Source: Eshraghiella crossota (GTDB taxonomy: Bacteria; Bacillota; Clostridia; Lachnospirales; Lachnospiraceae). Taken from it: 64,000 bases of DNA. The position numbers and the translations under genes are program-made. Each line of letters opens with the position of its first letter. Position 1 is the first letter of the stretch. This document shows positions 15,362 through 24,283 of this stretch, in pieces. The stretch covers positions 1,628,001 to 1,692,000 of the forward strand of contig NZ_CP102270.1 of assembly GCF_025148445.1 (NCBI RefSeq), read 5' to 3'. The notes beneath the pieces are model-generated. The model was not told the DNA's origin, did no database searches, and saw only the letters and a list, made by a program, of their open reading frames with translations.

Positions 15362-17608
15362 TTAAATTTTAACTAATTTTGCAAAACCGGCAAACATTTT
15401 CTTTCGTCCTGCAGTATCAAAATCAACTGTTACCTCGTAGTCCCTGCCACCGTTAATCATATCCGCAACCGTTCCTTCACCGAATTTTATGTGGCGTACC
15501 CTGTCTCCTACGACATAATCAGGGGCAGAATCAGTCTTTTTATCAAAAACGGTATTGGAAATTGCCTCTCTTTGGTAGGAGTTAAATGCAACCTGTCCAC
15601 GTTTTCTTACAGGCAGCTCCATGTGGTCTTTTCCCGTAATAGAGGAATATTCTGAATTTTTTTTCAACATCTGTGCACTTTCAGCAAGAAGTTCTTTAGG
15701 GATTTCTCTTACAAATCTTGATGTTCTGTTCATCTGGGTCTCACCGCGCACAGTCCTCATCCTTGCAGCACTCATAATAAGTGTTTCTTTTGCTCTCGTA
15801 ATTCCCACATAGCAGAGTCTTCTTTCTTCTTCAATGTCGGACTCGTCACCTGTGGAAATGCTCATATAGCTTGGGAAAAGTCCATCTTCCATTCCTGCCA
15901 GATATACTATAGGAAATTCAAGACCTTTTGCACTATGTATTGTCATAAGCGAAACCATATCATTATTTTCATCAAGGTTATCAATATCCGCAACGAGGGC
16001 AACTTCTTCAAGGAAACCTGAAAGTGACGGTTCATCCACCGTTTCTTCATACTGGACGGCTTTTGAAATCAGTTCGTCTATATTCTGGCGTCTTTCCGTT
16101 GCCTGTTCATCAGATTCGCTTTCGGCATCAATGTAGTCACTGTAACCCACGGTTTCGATTATCTCTTCAATTAATTTTCCCACACCAATATACTGGGATT
16201 TGGATTTTAAAATTTCTATCTGGGTTACGAAGCCTTCCACCTTCGATACGGCTCTTTGCAGGCCCGGTACTTCTTTTGCCTGTCTTAAAGCAACATAAAA
16301 AGTGATATCGTTTTCGTATGCGTAATCATCTACTTTTGCGACAGAGGCTGCCCCGATTCCACGTTTCGGTACATTAAGAATCCTTTTAACGGCAAGGTCA
16401 TCCCTTGCATTGTCAATTGTCTTTAAATAAGCAAGAATATCTTTTATCTCTCTTCTGGCGTAGAAATTTATGCCGCCGTATATCCTGTATGGAATGTTTT
16501 TTTCTATGAGTTTTTCTTCCAGGGAACGTGATTGTGCATTGGTTCTGTAAAGTATGGCAAAATCACTGTAATCTTTTCTATCATGGAGATGTCTGTGGGC
16601 AATATCCTCTGCTATGCCTCTCGCCTCTTCATATCCATTTTCATATACGTTAAAAATGACTTTTGTTCCGTCTTTAACTGATGTCCAAAGTCTCTTGTCT
16701 TTACGTCCCGAATTGTTTTTGATGACTTCGTTGGCTACATCGAGGATTTTCTGGGTTGATCGGTAATTCTGCTCCAGTTTGATGATTTTAGCATCGTTAA
16801 AATATTTTTCAAAATCAAGGATATTATTTATATCCGCTCCTCTGAATTTGTAAATTGACTGGTCATCATCACCTACCACGCAAAGATTGCCGTGACCTCC
16901 TGCCAGAAGTCTTATAAGGTTAAACTGTGCCCTGTTGGTATCCTGATACTCATCAACCATTATATATCTGAAGCGTTCCTGATAATATCTTAATACTTCT
17001 TTATCTTCGTTAAAAAGTTTTACCGTAAGGCCTATAATATCATCAAAATCCACCGCATTATTTTTCTTAAGCTGTTCCTGATATTCCCTGTAGATTTCTG
17101 CCGTTTTCATGGTATTGTAATTGCCGCCCGAGCTTTGATACATGTCATCCGGAGAAATAAGATTGTCCTTTGCATTGGAAATAACAGATAAAATAGTTCT
17201 GTCCTTGTACTGTTTAGGATCAAGGTTTTTTCTTTTTAAAATATCTTTTATGACGCTTTTCTGGTCATCCGTATCGTAAATGGTAAAATTATTGTCATAT
17301 CCTATTCTGCATATATATCTTCGCAGAATCCTTACACAGGCAGCATGAAAAGTCATAATCCATGCTGAATCGGCGCCCATTCCCACCAGTCTGTCAACTC
17401 TTTCTTTCATCTCTTTTGCCGCTTTATTGGTAAAAGTTATCGCAAGGATATTGTAGGAGTTCACACCTAAATCATCTATAAGATGGGCAATCCTGTGGGT
17501 AAGCACACCCGTTTTTCCTGAGCCGGCACCCGCAAGAATCAGAACGGCACCTTCTGTTGTAAAAACGCCTTCTTTCTGTTGTTCGTTAAGCTTATCATAT
17601 ATGCTCAT
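15362..17608 (-). CDS. pcrA: ATP-dependent DNA helicase PcrA/UvrD
   Basis: A superfamily 1A 3'-5' helicase for repair and rolling-circle replication. The 748 residues include Walker A AGAGSGKT (26-33), motif II DEYQDTN, QNYRST, and the late motifs VSLMTIHSAKGLEFPIVYL and EERRLCYVGITRAKE. The C-terminal 50 residues (DRVRHIKFGEGTV...VDFDTAGRKKMF) form the Tudor-like domain typical of PcrA that contacts RNA polymerase. GAGGAG lies about 9 bp before the ATG. It stands alone: an upstream region of 227 bp contains two hairpins and the pspA terminator. Confidence 0.96.
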   Translation of the reverse strand: MSIYDKLNEQQKEGVFTTEGAVLILAGAGSGKTGVLTHRIAHLIDDLGVNSYNILAITFTNKAAKEMKERVDRLVGMGADSAWIMTFHAACVRILRRYICRIGYDNNFTIYDTDDQKSVIKDILKRKNLDPKQYKDRTILSVISNAKDNLISPDDMYQSSGGNYNTMKTAEIYREYQEQLKKNNAVDFDDIIGLTVKLFNEDKEVLRYYQERFRYIMVDEYQDTNRAQFNLIRLLAGGHGNLCVVGDDDQSIYKFRGADINNILDFEKYFNDAKIIKLEQNYRSTQKILDVANEVIKNNSGRKDKRLWTSVKDGTKVIFNVYENGYEEARGIAEDIAHRHLHDRKDYSDFAILYRTNAQSRSLEEKLIEKNIPYRIYGGINFYARREIKDILAYLKTIDNARDDLAVKRILNVPKRGIGAASVAKVDDYAYENDITFYVALRQAKEVPGLQRAVSKVEGFVTQIEILKSKSQYIGVGKLIEEIIETVGYSDYIDAESESDEQATERRQNIDELISKAVQYEETVDEPSLSGFLEEVALVADIDNLDENNDMVSLMTIHSAKGLEFPIVYLAGMEDGLFPSYMSISTGDESDIEEERRLCYVGITRAKETLIMSAARMRTVRGETQMNRTSRFVREIPKELLAESAQMLKKNSEYSSITGKDHMELPVRKRGQVAFNSYQREAISNTVFDKKTDSAPDYVVGDRVRHIKFGEGTVADMINGGRDYEVTVDFDTAGRKKMFAGFAKLVKI

Positions 17609-17640
17609 ATTTTACGTTCTCCTCGTAATCATCTTGCAGC

Positions 17641-17666
17641 GGCGAGTTGCTCCTCATCTCGCCTGG
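17641..17666 (-). repeat. small hairpin in pcrA leader
   Basis: GGCGAG (17641-17646) pairs with CTCGCC around a GCTCCTCAT-type loop. On the minus strand it lies about 35 bp before the pcrA ATG. The loop carries GAGGAG, similar to the real ribosome site. Confidence 0.45.
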
Positions 17667-17693
17667 TGGCTCGATAATTAGCGGTCATCAAAC

Positions 17694-17745
17694 GTAAAAT
17701 GATACAAAGTCCTTAATTCAAGCATTGGGCTTTGTATCATTTTAC
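17694..17745 (-). repeat. 19-bp inverted repeat between pspA and pcrA
   Basis: GTAAAATGATACAAAG plus TCC (17694-17712) pairs with GGGCTTTGTATCATTTTAC (17727-17745): 16 perfect pairs, one T-G, two C-G, loop of 14 bases. It lies downstream of the pspA terminator and upstream of pcrA, so it is either a leader structure of pcrA mRNA, a small RNA or a miniature mobile repeat. No T-run follows on the minus strand. Confidence 0.7.
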
Positions 17746-17762
17746 ATTTTACTCGTCGCCAT

Positions 17763-17790
17763 AACAAAATGGGAGCCCGCCGGGCTCCCG
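17763..17790 (-). terminator. terminator of pspA
   Basis: GGGAGCCC (17771-17778) and GGGCTCCC (17782-17789) form an eight-pair GC stem with a three-base loop; on the minus strand ATTTTGTT follows. Confidence 0.9.
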
Positions 17791-17835
17791 ATTCAAAGGC
17801 TGCTGCCTCTTAATTGATGTCTTATGTAATATAAA

Positions 17836-18513
17836 CTACATTCCCATTTTAGCTTTAATAGCTGCTAATTCATCATCAACCGCAGGTGAAGAAACTGTGT
17901 ATTTATCCTTAAGGTTCTCAACTGTATTGTCTCTGCCTGACTGATTAAGCTCTGCCATTGCATTAGCTTCATCTAACATCTTATCTGCCTTAGCTTCAAT
18001 CTTATCAAAAGCTGAAAGATTCTTGTCTGCTCCGGCAACACTTGCTCCAATCTTATTGACTGTCTGCTGTGCCTTGGCAACTTTAATCTTAGCCTTGATT
18101 GTATCTCTTCTGGCATTAAGAGTGCTGATATCATTAACAAGCTTATCATGCATCTGACGCATCTTGTCAGCGTTGTCTGCCGCAAGATTGTATGTCTGCT
18201 GTAATGCCTGCTGCTTAGTTACAAGAGTCTGCTTCTGTTCAAGGAACTTCCTTGCATCCTCATCATTACCGGCAACTACTGCCTTCTCGGCATACTTCTG
18301 AAGTTCATCAATCTGTGCATTGCATGCATCCAGTTCTCTCTTGGCTCTCTGTTCATCAGCCATAACTGATGCTGTCTCCTGCTTAACCTTACCAAGGTCA
18401 CTTTCGAGATTTCTGAGATACTGGTCTACCATCTTCTCAGGATCTTCCATCTTGTCAAGCAATGCATTAATGTTAGCTGACATAATATCTTTGAATCTTG
18501 AAATAATTCCCAT
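17836..18513 (-). CDS. pspA: PspA/IM30 family membrane-stress protein
   Basis: A 225-residue, almost entirely coiled-coil protein that binds stressed membranes. The N-terminal amphipathic helix (MGIISRFKDIMSANINALLD) and the conserved KMEDPEKMVDQYLRNLESDL region identify the PspA/IM30 (VIPP1) family. A long helical hairpin rich in Lys, Glu, Gln and Ala follows; the C-terminus has the short PAVDDELAAIKAKMGM segment. It has its own consensus-like promoter and strong terminator, so it is a single-gene unit. In Firmicutes homologues are induced by cell-envelope stress; no special operator was identified here. Confidence 0.92.
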   Translation of the reverse strand: MGIISRFKDIMSANINALLDKMEDPEKMVDQYLRNLESDLGKVKQETASVMADEQRAKRELDACNAQIDELQKYAEKAVVAGNDEDARKFLEQKQTLVTKQQALQQTYNLAADNADKMRQMHDKLVNDISTLNARRDTIKAKIKVAKAQQTVNKIGASVAGADKNLSAFDKIEAKADKMLDEANAMAELNQSGRDNTVENLKDKYTVSSPAVDDELAAIKAKMGM

Positions 18514-18553
18514 CTAACTGTACCTCCACACATTAATTAGTTATTTCCGTTAA

Positions 18554-18582
18554 ATTATAACCTATATAAAATAAAATGTCAC
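18554..18582 (-). promoter_or_regulatory. promoter of pspA
   Basis: GTGACA (18577-18582) and TATAAT (18554-18559) on the minus strand are 17 bp apart, about 40 bp before the gene, with GGAGG at the start codon. Confidence 0.7.
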
Positions 18583-18604
18583 TAAAAATTTATTAATGAC
18601 CTGA

Positions 18605-18907
18605 TTATTCGTCTTTTTTTTCTTCGTCAAGGCGTTTAAAAACCATATCATATCCGTCACAGCCATAATTAAGGGAACGATTTACCCTGCTTATAGTTGC
18701 AGTGGATGCTCCGGTAGCTTCCGCAATATCAATATATGTCCTGTTTTCCCTAAGCATCTTAGCTACTTCATATCGTTGCGAAATTGTCTCTATTTCCTTA
18801 ACGGTACATATATCCTCAAAAAAAGCATAACATTCCGATTTATCTTTCAGGCAAAGTATAGCTTCATACAAATGATCTACCTGACTGGTTCTTACATTTT
18901 TGCTCAT
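18605..18907 (-). CDS. yerC: YerC/YecD family TrpR-related protein
   Basis: A 100-residue DNA-binding protein of the TrpR/YerC group. The helix-turn-helix is in the second half: ETISQRYEVAKMLRENRTY, then DIAEATGASTATISRVNRSL, with the recognition helix GASTATISRVNRSLNYG. In Bacillus, YerC is an uncharacterised TrpR-like protein, often next to pcrA/yerB genes; here pcrA and pspA are downstream and a DUF3048 (YerB) gene is elsewhere in the window. The start is ATG 18907 with AGGTGG upstream; a GTG nine bases earlier overlaps that site. Target genes are unknown. Confidence 0.88.
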   Translation of the reverse strand: MSKNVRTSQVDHLYEAILCLKDKSECYAFFEDICTVKEIETISQRYEVAKMLRENRTYIDIAEATGASTATISRVNRSLNYGCDGYDMVFKRLDEEKKDE

Positions 18908-18962
18908 AATGTCCACCTGTTTCTAACTTTTTTACTACATCAGTTTAACACTTTAAAGCATT

Positions 18963-19772
18963 TTAGTCCAGTATAAATTTATGGATTACCTCTACGATAC
19001 CATCCTCGTCATTTGTAGGAGCAACGTAATCTGCAGCTTCTTTTACCACATCTTTGGCATTGCCCATTGCAACACCAAGACCTGCATATTCTACCATTGT
19101 TTTATCGTTATAACCATCTCCGAATGCCATAAGTTCATCCCTGTCTACCCCGAGAATGGCTAACAGTGCTTCAAGAGCCTTTCCTTTATTAACATCCTTT
19201 GGCAGGATTTCAAGGAAAAAAGGTTCCGATCTGTATACGTCAAGATTATTGTGAAGTTTATCATATACATCTTTTTCAACCTCGGCAAGATAATCTCCGT
19301 CTCCTGTCATCAGGAACTTATTAACTTCAAAATCCAGATACTCATAAAGATTGTCCACTTTCTTCTTAGGTAATCCGTTAAGTCTTGCTTCGATATCAAG
19401 ATATTCGTCATCTATATCTTCAGAGATAACGGTCTCACCCTGATATGTCAGAAGATTAACGCCGTGTTTCTTAGAAAGTTCATATATTTCCTTGTAATAT
19501 TTTTTTGGTACCTTTACATCATAAAGTACCTTTTCATCGGCACAGGACATTATATACCCTCCGTTTAACGAAAGGATATAACCGCCGTTTTCCTTAAGGT
19601 GAAGTTCCTCTGCATATCCTCTTAATCCCTTGACAGGACGGCCTGATGCGATAAGAACCTTGCAGCCTTTGTCCATTGCAGCAAAAATAGCTCTCTTAGT
19701 CTCTTCCGTAATTATTTTCTGAGAGTTGGTTAATGTGCCGTCAATATCAAATGCCAGAATTTTGTATGCCAT
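18963..19772 (-). CDS. HAD-superfamily Cof-type phosphatase (YidA-like)
   Basis: A 269-residue cytosolic phosphatase. Motif I FDIDGTLTNS (Asp at 9 and 11), motif II ASGRPVKG, and the Mg-binding motif GDGYNDKTMVEYAG are all intact, and the PKDVNKGKALEALL helix before motif III is typical of Cof/YidA proteins. Substrates in this group are sugar phosphates such as erythrose-4-phosphate; none can be assigned from the sequence. It lies 55 bp upstream of yerC on the same strand, so co-transcription is possible. It is a paralogue of the HAD gene at 4.8-5.6 kb. Confidence 0.88.
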   Translation of the reverse strand: MAYKILAFDIDGTLTNSQKIITEETKRAIFAAMDKGCKVLIASGRPVKGLRGYAEELHLKENGGYILSLNGGYIMSCADEKVLYDVKVPKKYYKEIYELSKKHGVNLLTYQGETVISEDIDDEYLDIEARLNGLPKKKVDNLYEYLDFEVNKFLMTGDGDYLAEVEKDVYDKLHNNLDVYRSEPFFLEILPKDVNKGKALEALLAILGVDRDELMAFGDGYNDKTMVEYAGLGVAMGNAKDVVKEAADYVAPTNDEDGIVEVIHKFILD

Positions 19773-19852
19773 TTTTTTTTCCTCATCACAATTTCATTTA
19801 TTTCAAATCCATATTCTATCAAATAAAATAAAATAATTCAAGTAAATGAGTG

Positions 19853-19880
19853 TTTACAAAATAAGCAAAAGGTTTATACT
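19853..19880 (+). promoter_or_regulatory. promoter of the phospholipase C-like gene
   Basis: TTTACA (19853-19858) and TATACT (19875-19880) are 16 bp apart; AAGGAGG follows just before the ATG at 19912. Confidence 0.6.
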
Positions 19881-19911
19881 GTTATAAGATAAATATTAAG
19901 GAGGCAGAGCT

Positions 19912-20868
19912 ATGCCCGGATTTGTAACACATCATATTTTTGGAATTAACGCATTTCATGGTTTACCTAAAGGAAATGCCAAGGATATTATAAGAAAACA
20001 CAATAAAGCTTATTCACTTGGGCTTCAGGGACCCGACCTGTTTTTTTACTTTCTTCCCACTTCATCAGGTCTTTTTCCTAATATTGCCAACAAAATGCAT
20101 AAGGAAAATACAGGCGAATTTTTTAACCAGCTTATAATTGCCTGCTCAACAATAAAAGAACTTGAAGACTATGAGACCTGCAACGCATATATCCAAGGCT
20201 TTATAGGCCACTATCTGCTGGATTCGGCTATTCATCCTTATGTATACTGCAGGGTAACCACAAAGCCTGACAAAGAAGTTCTCGGTGTGCATTTCGGTCT
20301 TGAAACGGATATTGACCGGGAAGTCCTCATGCATTACAAAGGCATGAGCTTAACTGATCTGAATCACAAAAAAGCAATAGATATCACACCAAAAGAACAG
20401 GATGCCATTGCAAGGCTTCTTCACAAGGCAATTTTAGCTACATACGATATTGATATTTCCATAAGAATGATTAAGGCGGCCGTTATATCATTTAAGATTG
20501 AAAGCAGCATAATTATGGATAAAAAAGCCAATAAGCATAAGGTAATCAGTAAAATCGAGGATATGACGTTCCATCATCCGTTTTTATCCCCTCTTCTGAT
20601 TAACGATGTAACCCATTCTAAGGATTCCTGCAATGAAACTCACGAAGAGTGGTATAACCCATGGGATGACACAATTACCTCCACCCAGTCCGTTTTTGAT
20701 ATTATGGATGGTAAAATCCCTAAATATGTGAATGCCTTAGAACTTATGGACTGTGCATTACTGAATTCCTACAACAGAATACCGGACAATTCTCCTGCGG
20801 TTCTTAAGGAACTTGGCAACCTTTCATATACAAGCGGTCTTGACTGCACTATCCCTTTAAAAAGATAA
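19912..20868 (+). CDS. zinc-dependent phospholipase C family protein
   Basis: A 318-residue protein of the bacterial zinc-dependent phospholipase C/S1-P1 nuclease fold. His residues in MPGFVTHHIFG, the LGLQGPDLFFYFLP segment (conserved GPDxxF) and AYIQGFIGHYLLDSAIHPYV (H-x-x-x-D-x-x-x-H metal site) supply the zinc ligands. Many Clostridia carry such genes without a signal peptide, as here, and their substrate is unknown; export and toxicity like the Clostridium alpha-toxin should not be assumed. Transcribed alone on the plus strand from its own promoter to a bidirectional terminator. Confidence 0.85.
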   Translation: MPGFVTHHIFGINAFHGLPKGNAKDIIRKHNKAYSLGLQGPDLFFYFLPTSSGLFPNIANKMHKENTGEFFNQLIIACSTIKELEDYETCNAYIQGFIGHYLLDSAIHPYVYCRVTTKPDKEVLGVHFGLETDIDREVLMHYKGMSLTDLNHKKAIDITPKEQDAIARLLHKAILATYDIDISIRMIKAAVISFKIESSIIMDKKANKHKVISKIEDMTFHHPFLSPLLINDVTHSKDSCNETHEEWYNPWDDTITSTQSVFDIMDGKIPKYVNALELMDCALLNSYNRIPDNSPAVLKELGNLSYTSGLDCTIPLKR

Positions 20869-20871
20869 AAA

Positions 20872-20916
20872 ATCACCGTGATAAGCCTCACAAAGACTAA
20901 TCACGGTGTTATTTTT
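20872..20916 (+). terminator. bidirectional terminator between PLC-like gene and trpS
   Basis: CACCGTGAT (20874-20882) pairs with ATCACGGTG (20900-20908); an A-run on the left and T-run on the right serve both convergent genes. Confidence 0.88.
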
Positions 20917-21998
20917 TACATATATTTTTTCATTGTATCATTGATAAGTGCGCCGTCTTCAAAATAATTAATTCTCATAGACGCTTTAACTTCTTTAAGG
21001 GTCTCTGCAGCTGCTTTCTGTGCTTCCTCACTGCCTCTCTTTAAGATATCATACACCTCAGGAATATTCTTTTCCCAGTATTTTCTTCTCTCCCTTATCG
21101 GAGCCAGTTCTTCCTGCATTACATTATTAAGGAACTTCTTTACTTTGACATCTCCAAGTCCGCCTCTGCGGTAATGTGCCTTTAACTCATCAAGGCTGGC
21201 ATAATCAGGTAAAAATTTTGCAAAATGCTCATCCTTACAGAAAGCATCAAGATAAGTAAATACCGTATTGCCTTCAACCTGTCCCGGATCTTCAACTTTA
21301 AGATGGTTAGGATCGGTATACATGGACATAACCTTCTTGCGTACATCTTCTTCTGTGTCTGCAAGATAAATACAGTTGCCCAGAGATTTACTCATCTTAG
21401 CCTTGCCGTCCGTACCCGGAAGTCTTAAACAAGCCTTGTTGTCAGGTAAAAGAATCTGTGGTTCGACAAGTGTCTCACCGTAAATTGTATTAAATTTATT
21501 AACGATTTCCCTTGCCTGCTCAAGCATAGGCATCTGGTCTTCTCCTACAGGAACCGTTGTTGCTTTAAATGCTGTAATATCAGAAGCCTGACTGATAGGA
21601 TAGCATAAAAATCCGGCAGGAATTGTCCCGCCAAAGCCTCTCATCTCTATCTCGCTCTTGATTGTAGGATTACGGTGAAGTCTTGCTTCCGTAACCAGAT
21701 TCATATAATAAAAAGTTAATTCCGTAAGTTCCGGAACCATTGACTGTATAAATATAACTGATTTTTCAGGGTCAATACCACATGATAAATAATCAAGTGC
21801 TACTTCCACAATGTTCTCCCTGATTTTGTCCGGATTATCATAATTATCTGTCAATGCCTGGGCATCTGCAATCATTATATAAATTTTATCATATTCTCCG
21901 GAGTTCTGTAATTCAACTCTTCTCTTAAGTGAACCAACGTAATGACCGATATGAAGTCTTCCGGTTGGTCTGTCACCTGTTAAAATAATCTTACTCAT
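20916..21998 (-). CDS. trpS: tryptophan-tRNA ligase
   Basis: This class I aminoacyl-tRNA synthetase charges tRNA-Trp. The 360-residue length fits. The HIGH motif is in PTGRLHIGHYVGS (16-19), the KMSKS loop at 201-205, and the specificity region TVPVGEDQMPMLE is intact. It belongs to the longer Clostridia-type TrpRS with an FCKDEHFAKFL insert near the C-terminus. No T-box leader (specifier stem, AGGGUGG-type bulge) is visible in the short upstream region, so it is likely constitutive. AGAGGTAACAGG precedes the ATG. Confidence 0.95.
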   Translation of the reverse strand: MSKIILTGDRPTGRLHIGHYVGSLKRRVELQNSGEYDKIYIMIADAQALTDNYDNPDKIRENIVEVALDYLSCGIDPEKSVIFIQSMVPELTELTFYYMNLVTEARLHRNPTIKSEIEMRGFGGTIPAGFLCYPISQASDITAFKATTVPVGEDQMPMLEQAREIVNKFNTIYGETLVEPQILLPDNKACLRLPGTDGKAKMSKSLGNCIYLADTEEDVRKKVMSMYTDPNHLKVEDPGQVEGNTVFTYLDAFCKDEHFAKFLPDYASLDELKAHYRRGGLGDVKVKKFLNNVMQEELAPIRERRKYWEKNIPEVYDILKRGSEEAQKAAAETLKEVKASMRINYFEDGALINDTMKKYM

Positions 21999-22069
21999 TG
22001 CCTGTTACCTCTAAAATATTTATAGTATTAATTTTATAGTATGTTAAAAAAAAGTCAAGCAAAAGAGCA

Positions 22070-22357
22070 TTATGGTCTTGGCATTTCCTTATCCTTGATT
22101 GCATGGACAAGAAAATATATCCAGATTACAGCAAATACAACATCCCATATATTTCTTATAATGTTAAAAACAATAATTCTAGGCAAAATATTCAGCAGAA
22201 TACATATTGCAAGATTAATAACAAAAACTATTCCCTGATATAAAACAACCTGTCCTTTGTATATATTCTGTTTTACAAATGCAATTATCGAAGGTATAAA
22301 TCCAATTATTATACTAAGTATTACTCCAAACGCATTCCATCCTATTAAACGTGACAT
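22070..22357 (-). CDS. small membrane protein, unknown
   Basis: A 95-residue protein with three or four hydrophobic helices from MSRLIGWNAFGVILSIII through IWDVVFAVIWIYFLVHAIKD and little else. The ATG at 22357 has GGAGG six bases upstream; the frame's longer upstream extension overlaps a hairpin and lacks a ribosome site. It sits between trpS and another unassigned gene. The fold is reminiscent of small DUF4870- or immunity-type membrane proteins, but no motif allows a call. Confidence 0.55.
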   Translation of the reverse strand: MSRLIGWNAFGVILSIIIGFIPSIIAFVKQNIYKGQVVLYQGIVFVINLAICILLNILPRIIVFNIIRNIWDVVFAVIWIYFLVHAIKDKEMPRP

Positions 22358-22380
22358 CTCTATCCTCCGTATATAACAAG

Positions 22381-22399
22381 GGCCACATTGAAGTGGCCA
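22381..22399 (-). terminator. weak hairpin after the 198-residue gene
   Basis: GGCCAC and GTGGCC flank a six-base loop. Only CTTGTT follows on the minus strand, so it is a weak or partial terminator between the 22408-23004 gene and the membrane protein. Confidence 0.4.
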
Positions 22400-22407
22400 C
22401 ATGCATA

Positions 22408-23004
22408 TTATTCTGTTGTTGTAGATTTTGACTTGTAGTAGTCATCAAAAAGCTTATTAACCGCATCCAGTGTTTCACTGCAGATTGACGGAAGCTTACC
22501 GCCCCATGTCTTTTCTGCCTGTTCATAACCCTTCTTAACAGCCGCCTGCATTTCCTTCATCTTATCAACGTCATCACCTGCGAGAGCCATGGCAAAATCA
22601 AACATTCTCTCCGATGTCTGCTTGACTCCGTAATAACCGTCCTCGGAAATGTCAGCCTGTGCCTGTGCCTTAGTCTGTGCATCCACTGTGAACTTCCCAC
22701 TTGAAAGCATCTTCCAAATACTGTCATAAGTAGCACCCTGATTATTAAACATCTTCTGTACAAGACTTGTAAGCTGGTTCTGTCTGTCTTCCTGGTCCTG
22801 CTTAAGCTTCTGCACAAGAGCTGCTCTGTCGCTCTCACTCATCTTGCTTATTGAGTATGTAGCACTTGACTTAACTTCTGATTTCTCATATACCGCAGCC
22901 TTATCTTCCTTAGACTCAGATGATTTCTTCTCTGCTGTCTTTGAAGAAGAATAGTCTGAATACGTATTTGTAGATGATACACTACCTGAAACATTAACGT
23001 CCAT
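22408..23004 (-). CDS. conserved hypothetical protein
   Basis: A 198-residue soluble protein without signal or membrane segment. The first 60 residues are Ser/Lys/Glu-rich and probably disordered; the rest is helical and conserved-looking: ISEDGYYGVKQTSERMFDFA, MALAGDDVDKMKEMQAAVKK and GYEQAEKTWGGKLPSICSET. I remember this GYWGV...TSERIxDFA...WGGKLP pattern from uncharacterised proteins in motile Clostridia and Proteobacteria, but not a function. It has AGGAGG before ATG 23004 and may form a pair with the membrane gene downstream. It could be linked to flagella, given a FliD-like fragment protein at 28.8 kb; that is speculative. Confidence 0.55.
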   Translation of the reverse strand: MDVNVSGSVSSTNTYSDYSSSKTAEKKSSESKEDKAAVYEKSEVKSSATYSISKMSESDRAALVQKLKQDQEDRQNQLTSLVQKMFNNQGATYDSIWKMLSSGKFTVDAQTKAQAQADISEDGYYGVKQTSERMFDFAMALAGDDVDKMKEMQAAVKKGYEQAEKTWGGKLPSICSETLDAVNKLFDDYYKSKSTTTE

Positions 23005-23086
23005 ATATGACCTCCTTGTATTATGTGTGCAAATCCTTTTGCCTGTTATACTTTTTATATCGGTTCAGGTTAAGATTTAATTAACT

Positions 23087-23590
23087 CTATCTGTTATCAA
23101 TTTTTTCGGGATACATATCATGGTTTGCCATTCTGTCTCCGGCAATCCTCTCCCACTTTGTTCCGGGCTTTCCGTAGTTGCAGTAAGGGTCAATGCTTAT
23201 GCCTCCTCTTGGAGTAAATTTGCCCCACACTTCTATATATTTCGGTTCCATAAGTTTAATCAGGTCTTTCATGATTATATTAACACAGTCTTCATGAAAA
23301 TCGCCGTGATTTCTGAAGCTGAAAAGATAAAGCTTCAGTGATTTGCTTTCCACCATTCTTACATCAGGTACATAAGATATTGTTATGGTTGCAAAATCAG
23401 GCTGTCCCGTTATAGGACAAAGACTTGTAAATTCAGGACAGTTAAATTTGACAAAATAGTCATTGTCCTGATGTTTGTTAATAAAGGTTTCAAGCACCTC
23501 AGGTGCATAATTATCGGCATATTTTACCTTCTGGTTTCCTAAAAGGGTTACGCCTTCTGTTTCTTCTTTGCTTCTGCCACTCATATTCAT
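23087..23590 (-). CDS. queF: NADPH-dependent 7-cyano-7-deazaguanine reductase (preQ0 reductase)
   Basis: This enzyme reduces preQ0 to preQ1, the last soluble step before tRNA insertion in queuosine synthesis. The 167-residue, single-domain type has the catalytic cysteine in [13 protein letters not shown] (C58) and the signature [20 protein letters not shown]. It is the final gene of queD-queE-folE-queC-queF; its ATG overlaps the queC stop by four bases (ATGA), so translation is coupled. All residues expected for activity are present. Confidence 0.96.
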   Translation of the reverse strand: MNMSGRSKEETEGVTLLGNQKVKYADNYAPEVLETFINKHQDNDYFVKFNCPEFTSLCPITGQPDFATITISYVPDVRMVESKSLKLYLFSFRNHGDFHEDCVNIIMKDLIKLMEPKYIEVWGKFTPRGGISIDPYCNYGKPGTKWERIAGDRMANHDMYPEKIDNR

Positions 23591-24270
23591 TCTCCTAAAA
23601 CCGGGTCTTTTACATTATTTGCTTCAAATGCTTTCATCCTGTCTATACATGTGCCGCACTTCATGCAAGGCTTATCCCCGCCCTCGTAACAGCTCCACGT
23701 AAGCTCATAAGGAACTTTAAGTTCCAATCCTTTTTTAACAACCGTTGCTTTATTCCATGTAACAAGGGGCGCCTCTATCTTAAGCTGCCTGCCGCTTCCT
23801 TCGTAAACAGCGGTATTCATGGCATTATAAAATACCTCACTGCAATCGGGATAAGCATTGCCCGCTGCGTCATCCGCATGTGCCCCGTAATATATAACAT
23901 CACATTTTTTTGATAAAGCAATACTTGCCGCTGTTGCAAGAAAAAGTCCGTTTCTGAAAGGTACGTAAGTTGACACAGGCTTTCCGTCAGTCTTTTCAAG
24001 CTGTTCTGCATAACTTTCATGTGGGATTTTTTCTGTTGAATGTGACAGAAGTGAACAATCGCTGTCCTTAAAAATAAGTGATAAATCTATTGCCATATGT
24101 TCAACTCCGTAATATTTGGCCACTTTTGTTGCAGCTTCAAGTTCTTTTGTATGTTTCTGTCCGTAAAATACAGATAAAGATACTACATTTTCTTTGCCGT
24201 ATTTATCAACGGCCATGCCAAGGCATGTGGTAGAGTCAACTCCACCGCTTGATAATACCAATGCTCTCAT
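23587..24270 (-). CDS. queC: 7-cyano-7-deazaguanine synthase
   Basis: QueC turns 7-carboxy-7-deazaguanine into preQ0 using ATP and ammonia. The N-type PP-loop SGGVDS is at residues 8-13, and four zinc-binding cysteines lie at the C-terminus ([16 protein letters not shown]). Length 227 is normal. It lies 13 bp after folE and overlaps queF by four bases. With queD, queE, folE and queF the operon is complete for GTP to preQ1. Confidence 0.96.
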   Translation of the reverse strand: MRALVLSSGGVDSTTCLGMAVDKYGKENVVSLSVFYGQKHTKELEAATKVAKYYGVEHMAIDLSLIFKDSDCSLLSHSTEKIPHESYAEQLEKTDGKPVSTYVPFRNGLFLATAASIALSKKCDVIYYGAHADDAAGNAYPDCSEVFYNAMNTAVYEGSGRQLKIEAPLVTWNKATVVKKGLELKVPYELTWSCYEGGDKPCMKCGTCIDRMKAFEANNVKDPVLGE

Positions 24271-24283
24271 AATTTCTCCTTTC

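Noticed and set aside
21999-22069. Possible T-box leader for trpS
   Set aside because: The upstream gap is too short and shows no antiterminator bulge or specifier stem.
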